Shown here: positions 49,683 through 59,184 of the stretch, one piece after another | How positions within the stretch are numbered: the first letter of the stretch is position 1 | Layout of the letters: every line of letters begins with the position of its first letter | NCBI GenBank assembly: GCA_963669155.1 | Contig: CAVLGW020000003.1 | Span: 186,001-250,000 of the forward strand | Origin: Arbacia lixula | Lineage: Eukaryota; Echinodermata; Echinoidea; Arbacioida; Arbaciidae | Direction: 5' to 3' | Length of the DNA stretch: 64,000 nt | Program-made: the position numbers and the translations under genes | Notes under the pieces: model-generated | The model's input: only the letters and a program-made list of their open reading frames with translations | What the model was told of the DNA's origin: nothing | Database searches by the model: none

Positions 49683-50727
49683 TCCTAGACATAATCCCAA
49701 ACCCCAAAATTCCTAAGCATAATAGAAACACACCAACAATAAAATACTCACACAGAACGGCTTTATTGTCATGTTATTTGCGTAGTTCGTGCGCGAAATG
49801 CATGCCGTCTGCATAACTTTTTTTCAAAATAGAAATCAAAGTATGCTGTAATGGTAACTACTTAAGAAAGCTATCGAAAGGATTTCAATGTAAACTGAAT
49901 AAGCCTGATAAGCTTGAGTAGAAAAGTATGATTTATTAAAGCATGCAATGGACAAAAACAGATATATTCTGTTGCCTTATACGGCTTGGCTGGCTCTACC
50001 CTGTCTGCAGGTCTGTACCGAAATAAATATGAAAAAGCAATTTCAATTCAAACAAATATTCCACACAATAATGTCAAGTAATGAATGTGCACAACCTTTG
50101 AACTGATGGCAGCGCGGAGATTCAATAACTGACATAACTGATATGGCGTGACTTGTCTAATGTTGTGTGGAGTAAAATGGCTTCAGCTACCGTGAATGTG
50201 TCCTATCTCATGGTAACTCGCAAGTTACATCATGACCTGTATTCTCTCATCTCAGTCCTATAGGTGATGATGTGTCTTGTAATTGACATGAAACTGTGAC
50301 TGTTTGGAACTGAGAGGGTAAATTACTAAAATGTTGGTGATTGTATATGAATGTGTTCACCACCGTGTAACTGAAATCAAGATCGATTTAAATATGTATA
50401 AGTGGAGATAAAGCGTCATCAAACAGCTAGGAATTTACTCAGACAAAGGAAAACATGTATAAATCTCAGCATGGGCCATGTTCACATAGGCGTCAATGGT
50501 ATTTTTTTACCCGAACGAATTCACACTGGTGATTCTATCGGTGTGACACCGAGAGAAAGAGAAGGATTTAATCGCCTGTTGGGTTCTTTTAATCGCCTAT
50601 TATATCGGCTTCTTTCCCTCTGTAGGTATAAACAATCATATGTGTTGCACCTGTACTTAAATGGCTAACTGGGAAGTTGGACCAGACATCAATATATAAT
50701 ATTTACAGAGCTGCATTTCAAGCACAC
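49683..50727. other. Spacer, nothing recognised
   Basis: AT-rich sequence without recognised genes or repeats. An 88-codon frame at 50402 has no resemblance to a known family. Confidence 0.4.
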
Positions 50728-51102
50728 ATGGGCGGAAATCCCGGGGGGACGGGGGGGGGGGGGGGGGGTCGTGTCCCCCCCACCATTTTGAAAGGGGGGG
50801 GGGACACAATATCAAATGTCCCCCCCCCCACTATTTTCGGTCGTTTACCGAAAAAAAAACGTCATAACCCCCCCCCCCCCCACCACCACCACCATTTCGA
50901 AGGGGGGGGGGGGGGACACAATATAAAATGTCCCCCCCCCCCCACTATTTTCGGTAGTATACCCCAACGAGACTGGGTGGATTAAAATTTCTTCGAAAAA
51001 CGTCAACCCCCCCCCCTCCCCCCTCCCACACACATACACACACTGAGAGCATTTTCAGAGACTGGGCTGGGAAAAAAAAACAACATCTCCCCCCCCCCTC
51101 CC

Positions 51103-51140
<38 letters not shown>

Positions 51141-51247
51141 CCCCAAAATCTCATCATTATCCCCCCCCCCCCCCCGCTCAGCTACTTCTTGAGGAAAAAC
51201 ATGTCCCCCCCCCCCCCCCCCACCTTCGGGGAGCGATTTCCGCCCAT
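50728..51247. mobile_element. Poly-G/C hairpin element, copy 1 (520 bp)
   Basis: Terminal inverted repeats ATGGGCGGAAATC (50728-50740) and its complement (51235-51247). The interior alternates poly-G and poly-C with ACACAATAT linkers. Two hairpins of the form G-run, ACACAATATCAAATGT, C-run lie at about 50796-50832 and 50901-50942, apparently an internal duplication. A CA-rich stretch and a long A-run (about 51104-51137) follow. A shorter copy is at 58967-59184. No protein is encoded; frames are Pro/Gly homopolymers. Confidence 0.8.
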
Positions 51248-51253
51248 GCTCAG

Positions 51254-51346
51254 CCAGCTTAACTGTAACGGGTCTGAGAGTTGAGTGTTACCACCAGGAC
51301 ATCCGCAATAACTACTGCTTCTATTCCGACGATGTTGATGTAGGAC
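51254..51346 (+). pseudogene. SRCR pseudo-exon fragment
   Basis: It aligns with the 3' third of the SRCR exon at 58541-58857. Shared words are AACTG(T/C)(A/G)ACGGGTCTGAGAG, GTTACCACCAGG, CATCCGCA and AACTACTGC. In protein terms NC-NGSES and CYHQ-IR-NYC are visible. About 10 bases are deleted after GAGAG, and the last cysteine codon is lost. The fragment is cut on its left by the poly-G/C element and on its right by LINE sequence. It shows that another SRCR copy once lay here. Confidence 0.8.
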
Positions 51347-52516
51347 TCCTAAACCCTGTTGACCAATATGCTTGGTACTCGCAGTGCTCTGTCCCACTTA
51401 AAGGGCCCCTGTCATCAAAATATATGTTGACTTCTGTTAATGCAACATCATATGTATATAACAAAATCACTAACTGTTCAATGTAAATGTGTGTCCTATA
51501 TTTTAAAATATTTTTTCTATATTTTTTCTCAGCACTGATAAGCCCTGCCTCCAAAACAATCCTCCAACTCAAGATTCCCCCTGTGACATCATCAAAGGTA
51601 GAAATTAGCAGGACAATAGACATAATTTATGCACAAACTAAACATTGCAATGACTACCTGCAAGTGCTTATAATAGCATCACATAACTAGCACATTTCTG
51701 ACATAAGGAAACGATTATTCCCACATGAAAGGTTGTTAGATGTGATGTGATGCTCTTGTGGGCAGGTGGAGGTAATCATTGCAATGTTTAATTTGTGCAT
51801 AATTTCTGCTTATTATCCTGTTAATTTCAACTTTTGATAATGTCACAGGGGGAATCTTGAGTTGGAGGATATTTTGGAGGCGGGGCTTATCAGTGCTGAG
51901 AAAAAAATAAAGAAAAATTATTTTAAAATATAGGACACAGGTTTCCATTGAACAGTTAGTGATTATGTTATGTACATATAATTCTGCATCAACATAAGTC
52001 GACAAACATTTTGATGGCAGGGGACCTTTAAGCATTGAAGTCTCCCATTAAAAACGTAATGCCTTGCTTGGAGTACTATCGATAGTTTGTTGTAAAACAT
52101 CATGATCATAGATATCCTGCATGTCCTCATCGCCGGCAACACAGGTCGGTGCATAGACCTGTATGAATGTGATATTCACTGGGTGACTCTTAAGACGTTT
52201 GTTGATGCCACTTTCCTAGATAATACCAAAACAACACAACTTTCTCTTCTCTCTCCTTCTTCCTTTCCCGAAAATAACACCACCTCTCCGTCGTCAATTC
52301 TAAATCTACCCTGTCCAAACTATCAGTGTTCTGAGATGCCTGAAATATGCATAGAAACTCTCTTTTCATATCTGATGTTGTTACGTACAGTTTCCCCGTG
52401 GTTAAACTTCCCAAGTTCCATTTCGCAAAATTCACGTCCATTCTTATAGGCAAAGTCCTGCTCGTGACCATCAAGTGAAGAACTTCCTGTATCAGGCTTT
52501 GGCTTTCCATCGTCAT
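51347..52516 (-). pseudogene. RTE-like LINE endonuclease remnant, split by a foldback element
   Basis: On the reverse strand, NITFIQVYAPTC (about 52145-52180), DDYDxxVLQQTIDSTP-like sequence (about 52080-52125) and FLMGDFNA (52032-52055) are the central strand and catalytic GDFN box of an exonuclease-endonuclease-phosphatase fold. After the foldback (51398-52031) the frame resumes in register with VGQSTASTK and HIGQQGLG (51397 down to about 51347). A TAA replaces one codon at the join. Upstream pieces between 52200 and 52516 are frame-shifted. In active LINEs this domain nicks the target. It may belong to the same family as the RT at 39780. Confidence 0.75.
51398..52031. mobile_element. TTAA-flanked foldback MITE, 634 bp
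   Basis: TTAA at both edges (51398-51401, 52028-52031). The left end AAGGGCCCCTGTCATC matches the complement of the right end AAGGTCCCCTGCCATC. Two arms of about 290 bp pair along nearly their full length, for example AACTCAAGATTCCCCCTGTG on the left and its complement on the right. It interrupts the LINE endonuclease so that removing it with one TTAA restores the reading register, which confirms the target duplication. Kolobok or piggyBac origin is inferred. Confidence 0.9.
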
Positions 52517-53070
52517 TGTAGAAATCTAACCCTCTCCCGCGGTAGCACTTGCCACACCTTCCAGCCCACGGGTCTCACTTTCCGGTGTGATATCTCTTGT
52601 GTGTCTGTGACGTAGAATCATTATGAACAAAATCGACTTAATAATGCGGTAGGTCGTCAGCTACTTTCCGCATGTAACCGCGCTAGTTCTTCCGCCCTGG
52701 GAAAGCCGTTGACCAGGCACGGCGCAGTTCCTCCGCCTTCCGTCCAAAAGCCGTCCTCCGCCTTCCTTTCGGCAGACGTTGACCGTACAGATGCGGGAGA
52801 AAACGCCTCCCTCACCAGCAGCCACGCCTGCTGGCTACCCTCACAAGGTTTAGCCGATGGATCGACATCGTTGCCCGGGATGTGGCCGTCGCTGTGCCCA
52901 AGCGACTCCTGGGAGCCATGTGAGAGCTGGGTGATGCGTGTGGACCGGTGTGGTTCGACCGCCTTATAACAAGGTTACTACCACTACGCATACACCCCAT
53001 TACACCAACAGATGAGAATTGCAAACTTGGACCCCTCCTGCATTCTCGATATTCTTTTACAATTATGAAA
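52517..53070. other. GC-rich spacer, nothing recognised
   Basis: Frames of 70-86 codons exist on both strands but show no domain. It could be the 5' part of the LINE whose endonuclease lies to the left; this is a guess. Confidence 0.3.
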
Positions 53071-53370
53071 GGAGCGTAGAATAAAATGGCTTCGACAGGA
53101 GCAGGAAAAAAGAGGATTACTCTGATAAGTAGCCTGACTGACTAGATTTTATAAGGGGCTGTTAACTTTGAGGTGGGGCTGATTTGGGTCATGTAGTTGT
53201 ATGCTTGTGCCCTATCTTTCATATCCCATGTTCGTTTTTTATTGCTTGTACCTTAAAATGTTATGATTGTTTTGGTATGTATTTTTGAATCTATATTTGT
53301 ATTGTTTTACTTTGAATGTGGAAATAAGTGAAATGAATGAAACGAATCAATACCTTCTCTATACATCTTT

Positions 53371-53720
53371 AAATTATGATTGCCTTTGTCACAGGATATG
53401 GAACTTTGATACACGCAGACATCACATAATGAACCTTCAAGTCTATAATACCTGGATGGGAACTGAAAATAGAAACCTCTATATTCCTTATCAATAATCT
53501 TTTCCCTACCAAATATGAGGGTTTTTTTTCTGCAGAATTCTTTCTTAAATTATGATTGCCTTTGTCACAGGATATGGAACTTTGATACACGCAGACATCA
53601 CATAATGAACCTTCATGTCTATAATACCTGGATGGGAACTGAAAATAGAAACCTCTATATTCCTTATCAATAATCTTTTCTCTACCAAATATGAGTTTTT
53701 TTCCTGCATAATTCTTTCTT
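53371..53720 (+). repeat. 176-bp tandem duplication in intron sequence
   Basis: Positions from 53371 and from 53547 are nearly identical over about 170 bp (AAATTATGATTGCCTTTGTC start). A more diverged relative lies before the next EGF exon (about 54250-54370) and a weaker one at about 56190-56300. The intron flank was thus duplicated along with the EGF exons. Confidence 0.85.
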
Positions 53721-53790
53721 CAATTATTATAATTCAGTAGTAATAACTTCGTTCGGTTTATTTGAGTTATCTAATTTTCCTTTCTCCTAG

Positions 53791-53904
53791 ATATCAACAA
53801 TTGTGATCCTGACCCTTGTGATAATGGAGCTACGTGCACCGATGAAGTGAATGGCTATACATGCACGTGTGTGCTGGGCTATACTGGGACCAACTGCACC
53901 ACAG
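53791..53904 (+). CDS. EGF-like exon 1 (calcium-binding type)
   Basis: The exon follows the acceptor TTTCTCCTAG. It is 114 nt, phase 1 at both ends, and encodes DINNCDPDPCDNG then [20 protein letters not shown] and TNCTT, with all six EGF cysteines. The DIN-C start and D-x-NGY spacing resemble calcium-binding EGF modules, which act in extracellular adhesion or receptor proteins. The donor is GCATGT, not GT. Symmetrical phase lets such exons be duplicated or skipped without frame loss. No upstream exon or signal peptide was found. Confidence 0.82.
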
Positions 53905-54481
53905 GCATGTTGATGTGATATGTTTATTAATATCTCTTACAGCTGCCTACTTTGGAGCAGACGGTGCGATTCTGACTACTGTTAGACAATATGGACAGTG
54001 ATGGAAGTACAAAAAGAGATTTAAAACATGGGCATAGAATTAGACAGGTGAGATTTACAATTAGGAGCATGAACGACATGAAGGTAGCTTTGACAAGTTG
54101 GCATCGACAGGAAAGATGGATAGGAAAAGAAACAGGGGAAGAAACAGGATTACTTCATAGCGGCCTGACTGGCTGGTTACACATTTAAGAATCTGTTTAC
54201 CATGAGGTGCAGCTGATAAAAAGAGCTCATGACAGGGAATTGTAGCATTCTGTGATCGCCTATCTGACAGAATATGGCACTTTGAAAATTAGAGACAGCA
54301 AATAATGAGTTTTAATGTCATGTCAATAATACCTGGATCAGAATTGAAGATTGATACCTTTTTTTATTACTTTCTAAGTATGTTCATAGATTTTTACTGA
54401 ACCCCTCTTTTCAGTCCATATGATTGAGTAGTAATCAATTTGCTTCGTTCATTTGAGTTATTTCATTTTCATATCCTCTAG

Positions 54482-54595
54482 ATATTAACGATTGTGATTC
54501 TGACCCTTGTGAGAATGGAGCTACGTGCACCGATGAAGTGGATGGCTTTACATGCATCTGTGTGCTGGGTTATACTGGGACCAACTGTGAGACAG
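54482..54595 (+). CDS. EGF-like exon 2 (calcium-binding type)
   Basis: Acceptor ATATCCTCTAG, 114 nt, phase 1-1. It encodes DINDCDSDPCENG, ATCTDEVDGFTC and ICVLGYTGTNCET with six cysteines. It is close in DNA to the exons at 53791, 55739 and 56401, so these arose by tandem duplication. The donor is again GCATGT. Flanking intron sequence is also shared with the first exon. Confidence 0.83.
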
Positions 54596-54956
54596 GCATG
54601 TTGAAATTTATTGATTTCAATCCCCTGCTGCCCAAGTTGTGCTGGATAATGTAACCACGTTGTTTTCTTTCTTATTTGGTAAAAAAAGAAGATCATTGCC
54701 TTTGACTTGGTTTAACCTGGTGATGTGTTTCTGCTGTCGTCAATAAAGTGTCTCATGCACCATTCTTCATGTTTAATGCATATCCAGGATATATGTATCA
54801 TACAGCCTGTACATGCTGCTCTGCTAGGCTGCCATGACTTACCTGACAATAACATAAATTCGCGTGTCGGTATTAACGATTCTGAAAGGGTTTTATTATG
54901 AAGGCATACTCTTTACATTTGGCATTGTTTTACTTTAATTTCCTTCTGGTTATCAG

Positions 54957-55064
54957 ATCTTTGTGAAGAGCTTGCTTGTCAGAATGGGGGCATATGTAAC
55001 CCACACTATGGCTTTGCCTACTGTACATGCGCCAGTGGCTACACAGGACTGAACTGCAGTAAAG
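54957..55064 (+). CDS. EGF-like exon 3 (diverged)
   Basis: Acceptor TGGTTATCAG, 108 nt, phase 1-1, canonical donor GTAAGA. It encodes DLCEELACQNGGICN, PHYGFAYCTCASGYTG and LNCSK, six cysteines, without the calcium-site residues of its neighbours. It differs clearly from the four duplicated exons and is an older module of the same gene. Confidence 0.82.
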
Positions 55065-55738
55065 GTAAGAAAGAGCCAGCTTTGTTCCTGTTTGTGAGAT
55101 GTCCTGTGGGTCAAAGAATATTCACTAGACTAAGTTGTCAACTGTCCTTCTTTCCTTCCTTTTAGTGTATCAAGAACATCCTTAATAAAAGGAGAATGTT
55201 GCTCATGCTGACTCAAGAACAGGAGAAGGTGTAAACTATAAAAAAAAAAAAAAAACAATTTGCTTTCTATCTGTAAAGACTTAACTAAGAAATTATATTA
55301 TTTGTGTTCTCTTCGTAAGTGACTCTATCATGAGCCATTGTAATGAAACAAATGAACAACGTCCTTACACCGATGGAGGGTTCTATTGCATTTGTTATCC
55401 CGCAGAGGAAGGAACCTTTTCATCGTGCGCCATGAGTACATGCCTACGTAATCTCAGTCACTCTCAAGATCGAGTGTCAGTAATACATGCTTGTAACATA
55501 TATTGAAAACAATTCTCTATCTGATTCTTCTTAAAATCTATCTATGATATATAAACATTACAATTACCTTTTACAAACTCATTTTGATGATTGACTATTA
55601 CGTCGTTAGTAGTTATAACATTTGTCTCTTTTGAGTTAATGAAATTTGAATCCAACACAAAGATATTGGTGATCATTACATACATTACAAACCATGTCAT
55701 TGATATCATCTTAGTGAATGAATGTTCATTTCCTCTAG

Positions 55739-55852
55739 ATATTACCGATTGTAATTCTGACCCTTGTGAGAATGGAGGTACGTGCACCGATGAAGTAAAT
55801 GGATATTCATGCGCGCGTGTGCCAGGTTATAGTGGGGTTGACTGTGAGACAG
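55739..55852 (+). CDS. EGF-like exon 4, fifth cysteine replaced by Arg
   Basis: Acceptor TTTCCTCTAG, 114 nt, phase 1-1, donor GCATGT. It encodes [25 protein letters not shown] and [13 protein letters not shown]. Where its sisters have C-T-C-V it has C-A-R-V, a single T to C change (TGT to CGT) that removes one partner of a conserved disulphide. The module should misfold, which suggests relaxed constraint or decay. Confidence 0.78.
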
Positions 55853-56059
55853 GCATGTTGACATTTATTAAGACATTAATCGATATATTTATTGATAAAA
55901 AATGAACTGGTTCAGGCTCTCGGCTATTTTTCAGTCGGGGCATCAAAATGATCAATCGATATTTCCAAGAGCAGCTATCCCTAAACGCTGAATAATCCGT
56001 CTTTCAAGTCAACATAGAGAATAGATGTAGATATCTATAGTGATATAGTGAATAGATAT

Positions 56060-56108
56060 AAATGCACATTTGTACTATATCATGCTGAGACCATCTGTGA
56101 AACAGGCA
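56060..56108 (+). pseudogene. Remnant of an EGF exon 3' end
   Basis: GAGACCATCTGTGAAACAGG followed by CATGTAACATTTATTAA matches the end of the duplicated EGF exons plus their following intron start. The 5' part and acceptor are not recognisable. Confidence 0.6.
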
Positions 56109-56400
56109 TGTAACATTTATTAATATCAATCCCTGCAGCCTACCTTGTGCTCAATGGCGTGTCTTGCATTAAGTTTGGTATACAATATGGACACACAGCA
56201 CGTAATGGGCCTTCACATACAATTTTGTAATTATCATGGTTATATGAGAGATCGACACATTCTCTTTCTTCCTTTAATATTGTCTTTACCATGCAAGATA
56301 TAAGGGTGGGTTTTATCAGAAAACTTTCGTCAGTTATCAGAATTTAATTATAAGGATTTTGTTTGGTTCAGTACAGTTATTTGATTTTCATTTCCTCTAG

Positions 56401-56514
56401 ATATTAACGATTGTGTTCCTGACCCTTGTGAGAATGGAGCTACGTGCACCGATGAAGTGAATTGCTATACATGCACATGTGTGCCTGGTCATAGTGGAAC
56501 CAACTGTGAGACAG
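56401..56514 (+). CDS. EGF-like exon 5, extra cysteine
   Basis: Acceptor TTTCCTCTAG, 114 nt, phase 1-1, canonical donor GTAAGT. It encodes DINDCVPDPCENG, ATCTDEVNCYTC and TCVPGHSGTNCET. The conserved Gly of NGY is Cys here (GGC to TGC), giving seven cysteines. Unlike its sisters it has a GT donor. Confidence 0.82.
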
Positions 56515-56675
56515 GTAAGTTGACATTCCTTAACACATTTATTACAAGATGTACTGATAAATAATGTACCCGTCCAGGCTCTTACTATAAGATGACGGGC
56601 ATCAAAATGTCAAATCGATCTGATATTTCCAAGAGCAGTCATCCCTGAACGATGAACTTGCCGTCTTTTATGTTA

Positions 56676-56712
56676 AGTGGGATCGACTGTGAGACAGGCA
56701 TGTTGACATTAA
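56676..56712 (+). pseudogene. Second remnant of an EGF exon 3' end
   Basis: GGGATCGACTGTGAGACAGG then CATGTTGACATTAATTAA: the last few codons (GIDCET) and intron start of the duplicated exon, with no 5' part. It shows a further duplicated copy now lost. Confidence 0.65.
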
Positions 56713-56841
56713 TTAATATGAATTCATGCTGCCTACCTTGTAATGGATGATGTAATCACTTTGTCAAGACAATTGGCTTTATGAAATAAAACAAACTCAT
56801 TCCAGTGAGAGATTTATCGGTCCGGTATCGTCTATCGGGCT

Positions 56842-57410
56842 TATGGCAAGCCGTTTTAACATTTATTCCTATTTCGTGATATCAAGAATTACGATTGCTT
56901 AACTATACAAAACTATTTCTTGATATTAAGATTTCAAATTATTGATATAAAGAATTCATTTCTTGATATCACGAAATCGCATTCGTCATATAAGAATTGT
57001 ATTCTTGATATCATGAAATGAATTCTTGATATCTCTTGATTTCAGAACGCAAGACTATTGCAAAAATTATTTGGATATCGAGCACAAAAGTATTGCACAA
57101 ATGTTCAACTGATTTCCATGTTGTGCAGAATTGAAATTCATAGTTGATTTCCAGCGCAAAAGTATTGCAGAAATTCATTCTAATGTCTCTAAGGTCTCCA
57201 AGGCACGAAAAGCTCGCGAAGGGGGGGGGGGGGGGGGGGGTAGGAAATATTGGCAGACCGGAGATAGGGGGTGCTTTCAGCGAGTCCATTTTTTTCCCTC
57301 TCCTCAGTAGATACATAAAATGCACTAACGTGATAGTTCATTCATTTGCTTGATATCAAGAAATGAACCTTGATATCAAGAATTCGATTTCTTGATGTCG
57401 TGATTATTTA
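56842..57410. mobile_element. GATATC-palindrome element, decayed copy in the intron
   Basis: It begins TATGGCAAGCCGTTTTAAC like the element at 62586 and carries many TTCTTGATATCAAGAA-like palindromes at 56870-57040 and 57350-57410. The middle (about 57045-57345) is unrelated, with a poly-G run at about 57221-57241. The right terminal repeat is not recognisable. Confidence 0.75.
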
Positions 57411-57678
57411 ATCGACTGCACAATTATACATATGCTTGGGGTTGCATAAAAAGCAGTCATGGTTTTGTGATACGGTAATTTGCCATATATTGCAATAAAA
57501 TTTACAATTGGTCACAAAGTTCTTAGCTTGTGCAACTCATGTGATACGGGCTTAGATTGTTGACTTGTTTAATATGTGGAGTTGGCATTAGCATCCGCTG
57601 TAAGGACAACATAGATGTTGACATAATTACTAGCATATCTTCCAGTACATTTCACGTCGTATTCATTCAACCTCTCAG

Positions 57679-57729
57679 ATACTGCACCGACAACGATGGA
57701 TTATGCAACACCATTACCCATCACGTCAG
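57679..57729 (+). CDS. Short Thr/Pro-rich linker exon
   Basis: Acceptor CAACCTCTCAG, 51 nt, phase 1-1, donor GTAAGT. It encodes DTAPTTMDYATPLPITS, a Thr/Pro-rich stretch like O-glycosylated linkers between modules. It lies between the EGF exons and the SRCR exon in compatible phase. A poly-C run occurs in the following intron (about 57847-57866). Confidence 0.6.
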
Positions 57730-58540
57730 GTAAGTTGGTCTTCTGATTATTTGTAAGATTGAAAACCTACCACCACAACCAACATTACTATCACCACTTC
57801 TATCATCACCACTATACCACCATAAATACCGATTCATGAAATGTCACACCCCCCCCCCCCCCCCCATTCTCCTCCAAATTTCATCCTTTAATTCTATGAT
57901 CATTATATTTCTGCTTGATTTGAGATTTTTTTTTTCAATAATTTTTCGAAATGTTTAATGAGTGTTAAAAAATACGCTCAACATAAATATTGAGTTTGAT
58001 CTGGCTAGTTTAATATCCGTTGTGTAAAGGAGGACGTAAGACCACAACAGCAGAAAAACTTTAATTATAAGGTCGAAACCATCGACTGTAGTACCTCAGA
58101 AAAGATCCCCGCATTTTGATATCATATCATTAACCATTACTCACTCTGCATAGAATAGCGGTTGTCTATTCTGAACAGGATAGCAGAGGTCTCTGTGGTG
58201 TTGGTTTTGTAAGTCTGACGTGTACATCTTTGGGAAAGGGTGGTCTGTTTATGTTTGCCTCTCTCAATCGTAGTGTAATGTATGGAAGCTCAGCTATTAC
58301 AGCTAGGGTAGATATGTATTTACTGTTCGTTATGCATAGTACCGTATATATTGTGAACTTGAAAAATGCAAATGATTATGATGATCTTTTATTCTTGATA
58401 ACCATTCTATTAATTTGCATGGATTAATCTGTTGTAACAACACTTCATCATCTTTCTATTCATCTTTGTTGTTGACTCTCCTCACTTTCTTTTCATCCCC
58501 CCCCCCCCCCTCATCATTCGAATATCATGTAACGTTTCAG

Positions 58541-58857
58541 TTCGTCTAGTTGAGGGTAGCAAGTTGAATGAGGGTCGAGTCGAGGTCTGCTATGATGGTG
58601 TGTGGGGGACAGTGTGCGACTCTTTTTGGTCCAACACAGCATCCAGCGTCGTGCGTGTCGAAGCTTGGGGTACCCCGACGGCACGCCACAGACCTACTAC
58701 AATGCGGACTTTGGGCAGGGCAGCGGTCATAGAGTACTGTTCTTCCAGGTCAACTGCGACGGGTCTGAGAGCAGCATATTTGACTGTTACCACCAGGCCA
58801 TCCGCATGAACTACTGCTCCCACTCCCACTATGTCGGTGTAGGCTGCTTGCCTAACG
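58541..58857 (+). CDS. SRCR-domain exon with a frameshift
   Basis: Acceptor AACGTTTCAG, donor GTAAAC. The exon encodes a scavenger-receptor cysteine-rich domain, a ligand-binding extracellular module common in invertebrate immune receptors. Visible are VRLVEGSKLNEGRVEVCYDG, VWGTVCDSFW, then in a second frame CRSLGYPDGTPQTYYN, VNCDGSESSIFDCYHQ and NYCSHSHYVGVGC. The switch is at about 58650-58655 (GTCGTGCGTGTCGAAGC). The length of 317 nt is not a multiple of three, whereas SRCR exons of this type normally are, so a 1-nt loss or 2-nt gain is needed. It is either a disabling mutation or a sequencing error. The next exon is not seen. Confidence 0.82.
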
Positions 58858-58966
58858 GTAAACGTTGCAGTGTAGGAGATAAGGAATCGTAGTTCTTACA
58901 GACAGGCGCGGTGAGAGCAGGATTGGAATGAGTGATAGGTCAGAGAGCAGTTTATAATAAAACACG
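58858..58966. other. Intron start after SRCR exon
   Basis: Short stretch between the SRCR donor and the poly-G/C element; nothing else recognised. Confidence 0.4.
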
Positions 58967-59184
58967 CATGGGCGGCAATCTCGGGGGAGGGAAGGGGGGA
59001 CGGGGGGGGGGGGACACAATATCAAGTGTCCCCCCCCCCACTATTTTCGGTCCTGTACCCCTAAAACATCATCATCACCCCCCCCCCCCTCACCCCCCCC
59101 CCCTCCCGCTCAGCGACTTCTTGATGAAAAACATGTCCCCCCCCCCCCCCCCCCCCCCACCTTCGGGGAGCGATTTTTAGCCCT
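58967..59184. mobile_element. Poly-G/C hairpin element, copy 2 (~218 bp)
   Basis: Left end CATGGGCGGCAATC. One G-run, ACACAATATCAAGTGT, C-run hairpin at about 59001-59038; then C-rich sequence, GACTTCTTGATGAAAAACATG, a long C-run and CACCTTCGGGGAGCGATTT as in copy 1. The right terminal repeat is decayed (GATTTTTAGCCC). It lies 109 bp after the SRCR exon. Confidence 0.8.

Noticed and set aside
50677-51157. Pro/Gly/Phe-rich open frames
   Set aside because: They are homopolymer translations of the poly-G/C element and its A-run.
51321-52035. Two reverse-strand frames of about 100 codons with related sequences
   Set aside because: They are the two arms of the TTAA foldback read in opposite senses, not paralogous genes.
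55320-55440. A further EGF-like exon (SHCNETNEQRPYTDGG then FYCICYP)
   Set aside because: There are some cysteines and a GGFYCIC stretch, but no clear acceptor or donor in phase and an incomplete cysteine pattern.
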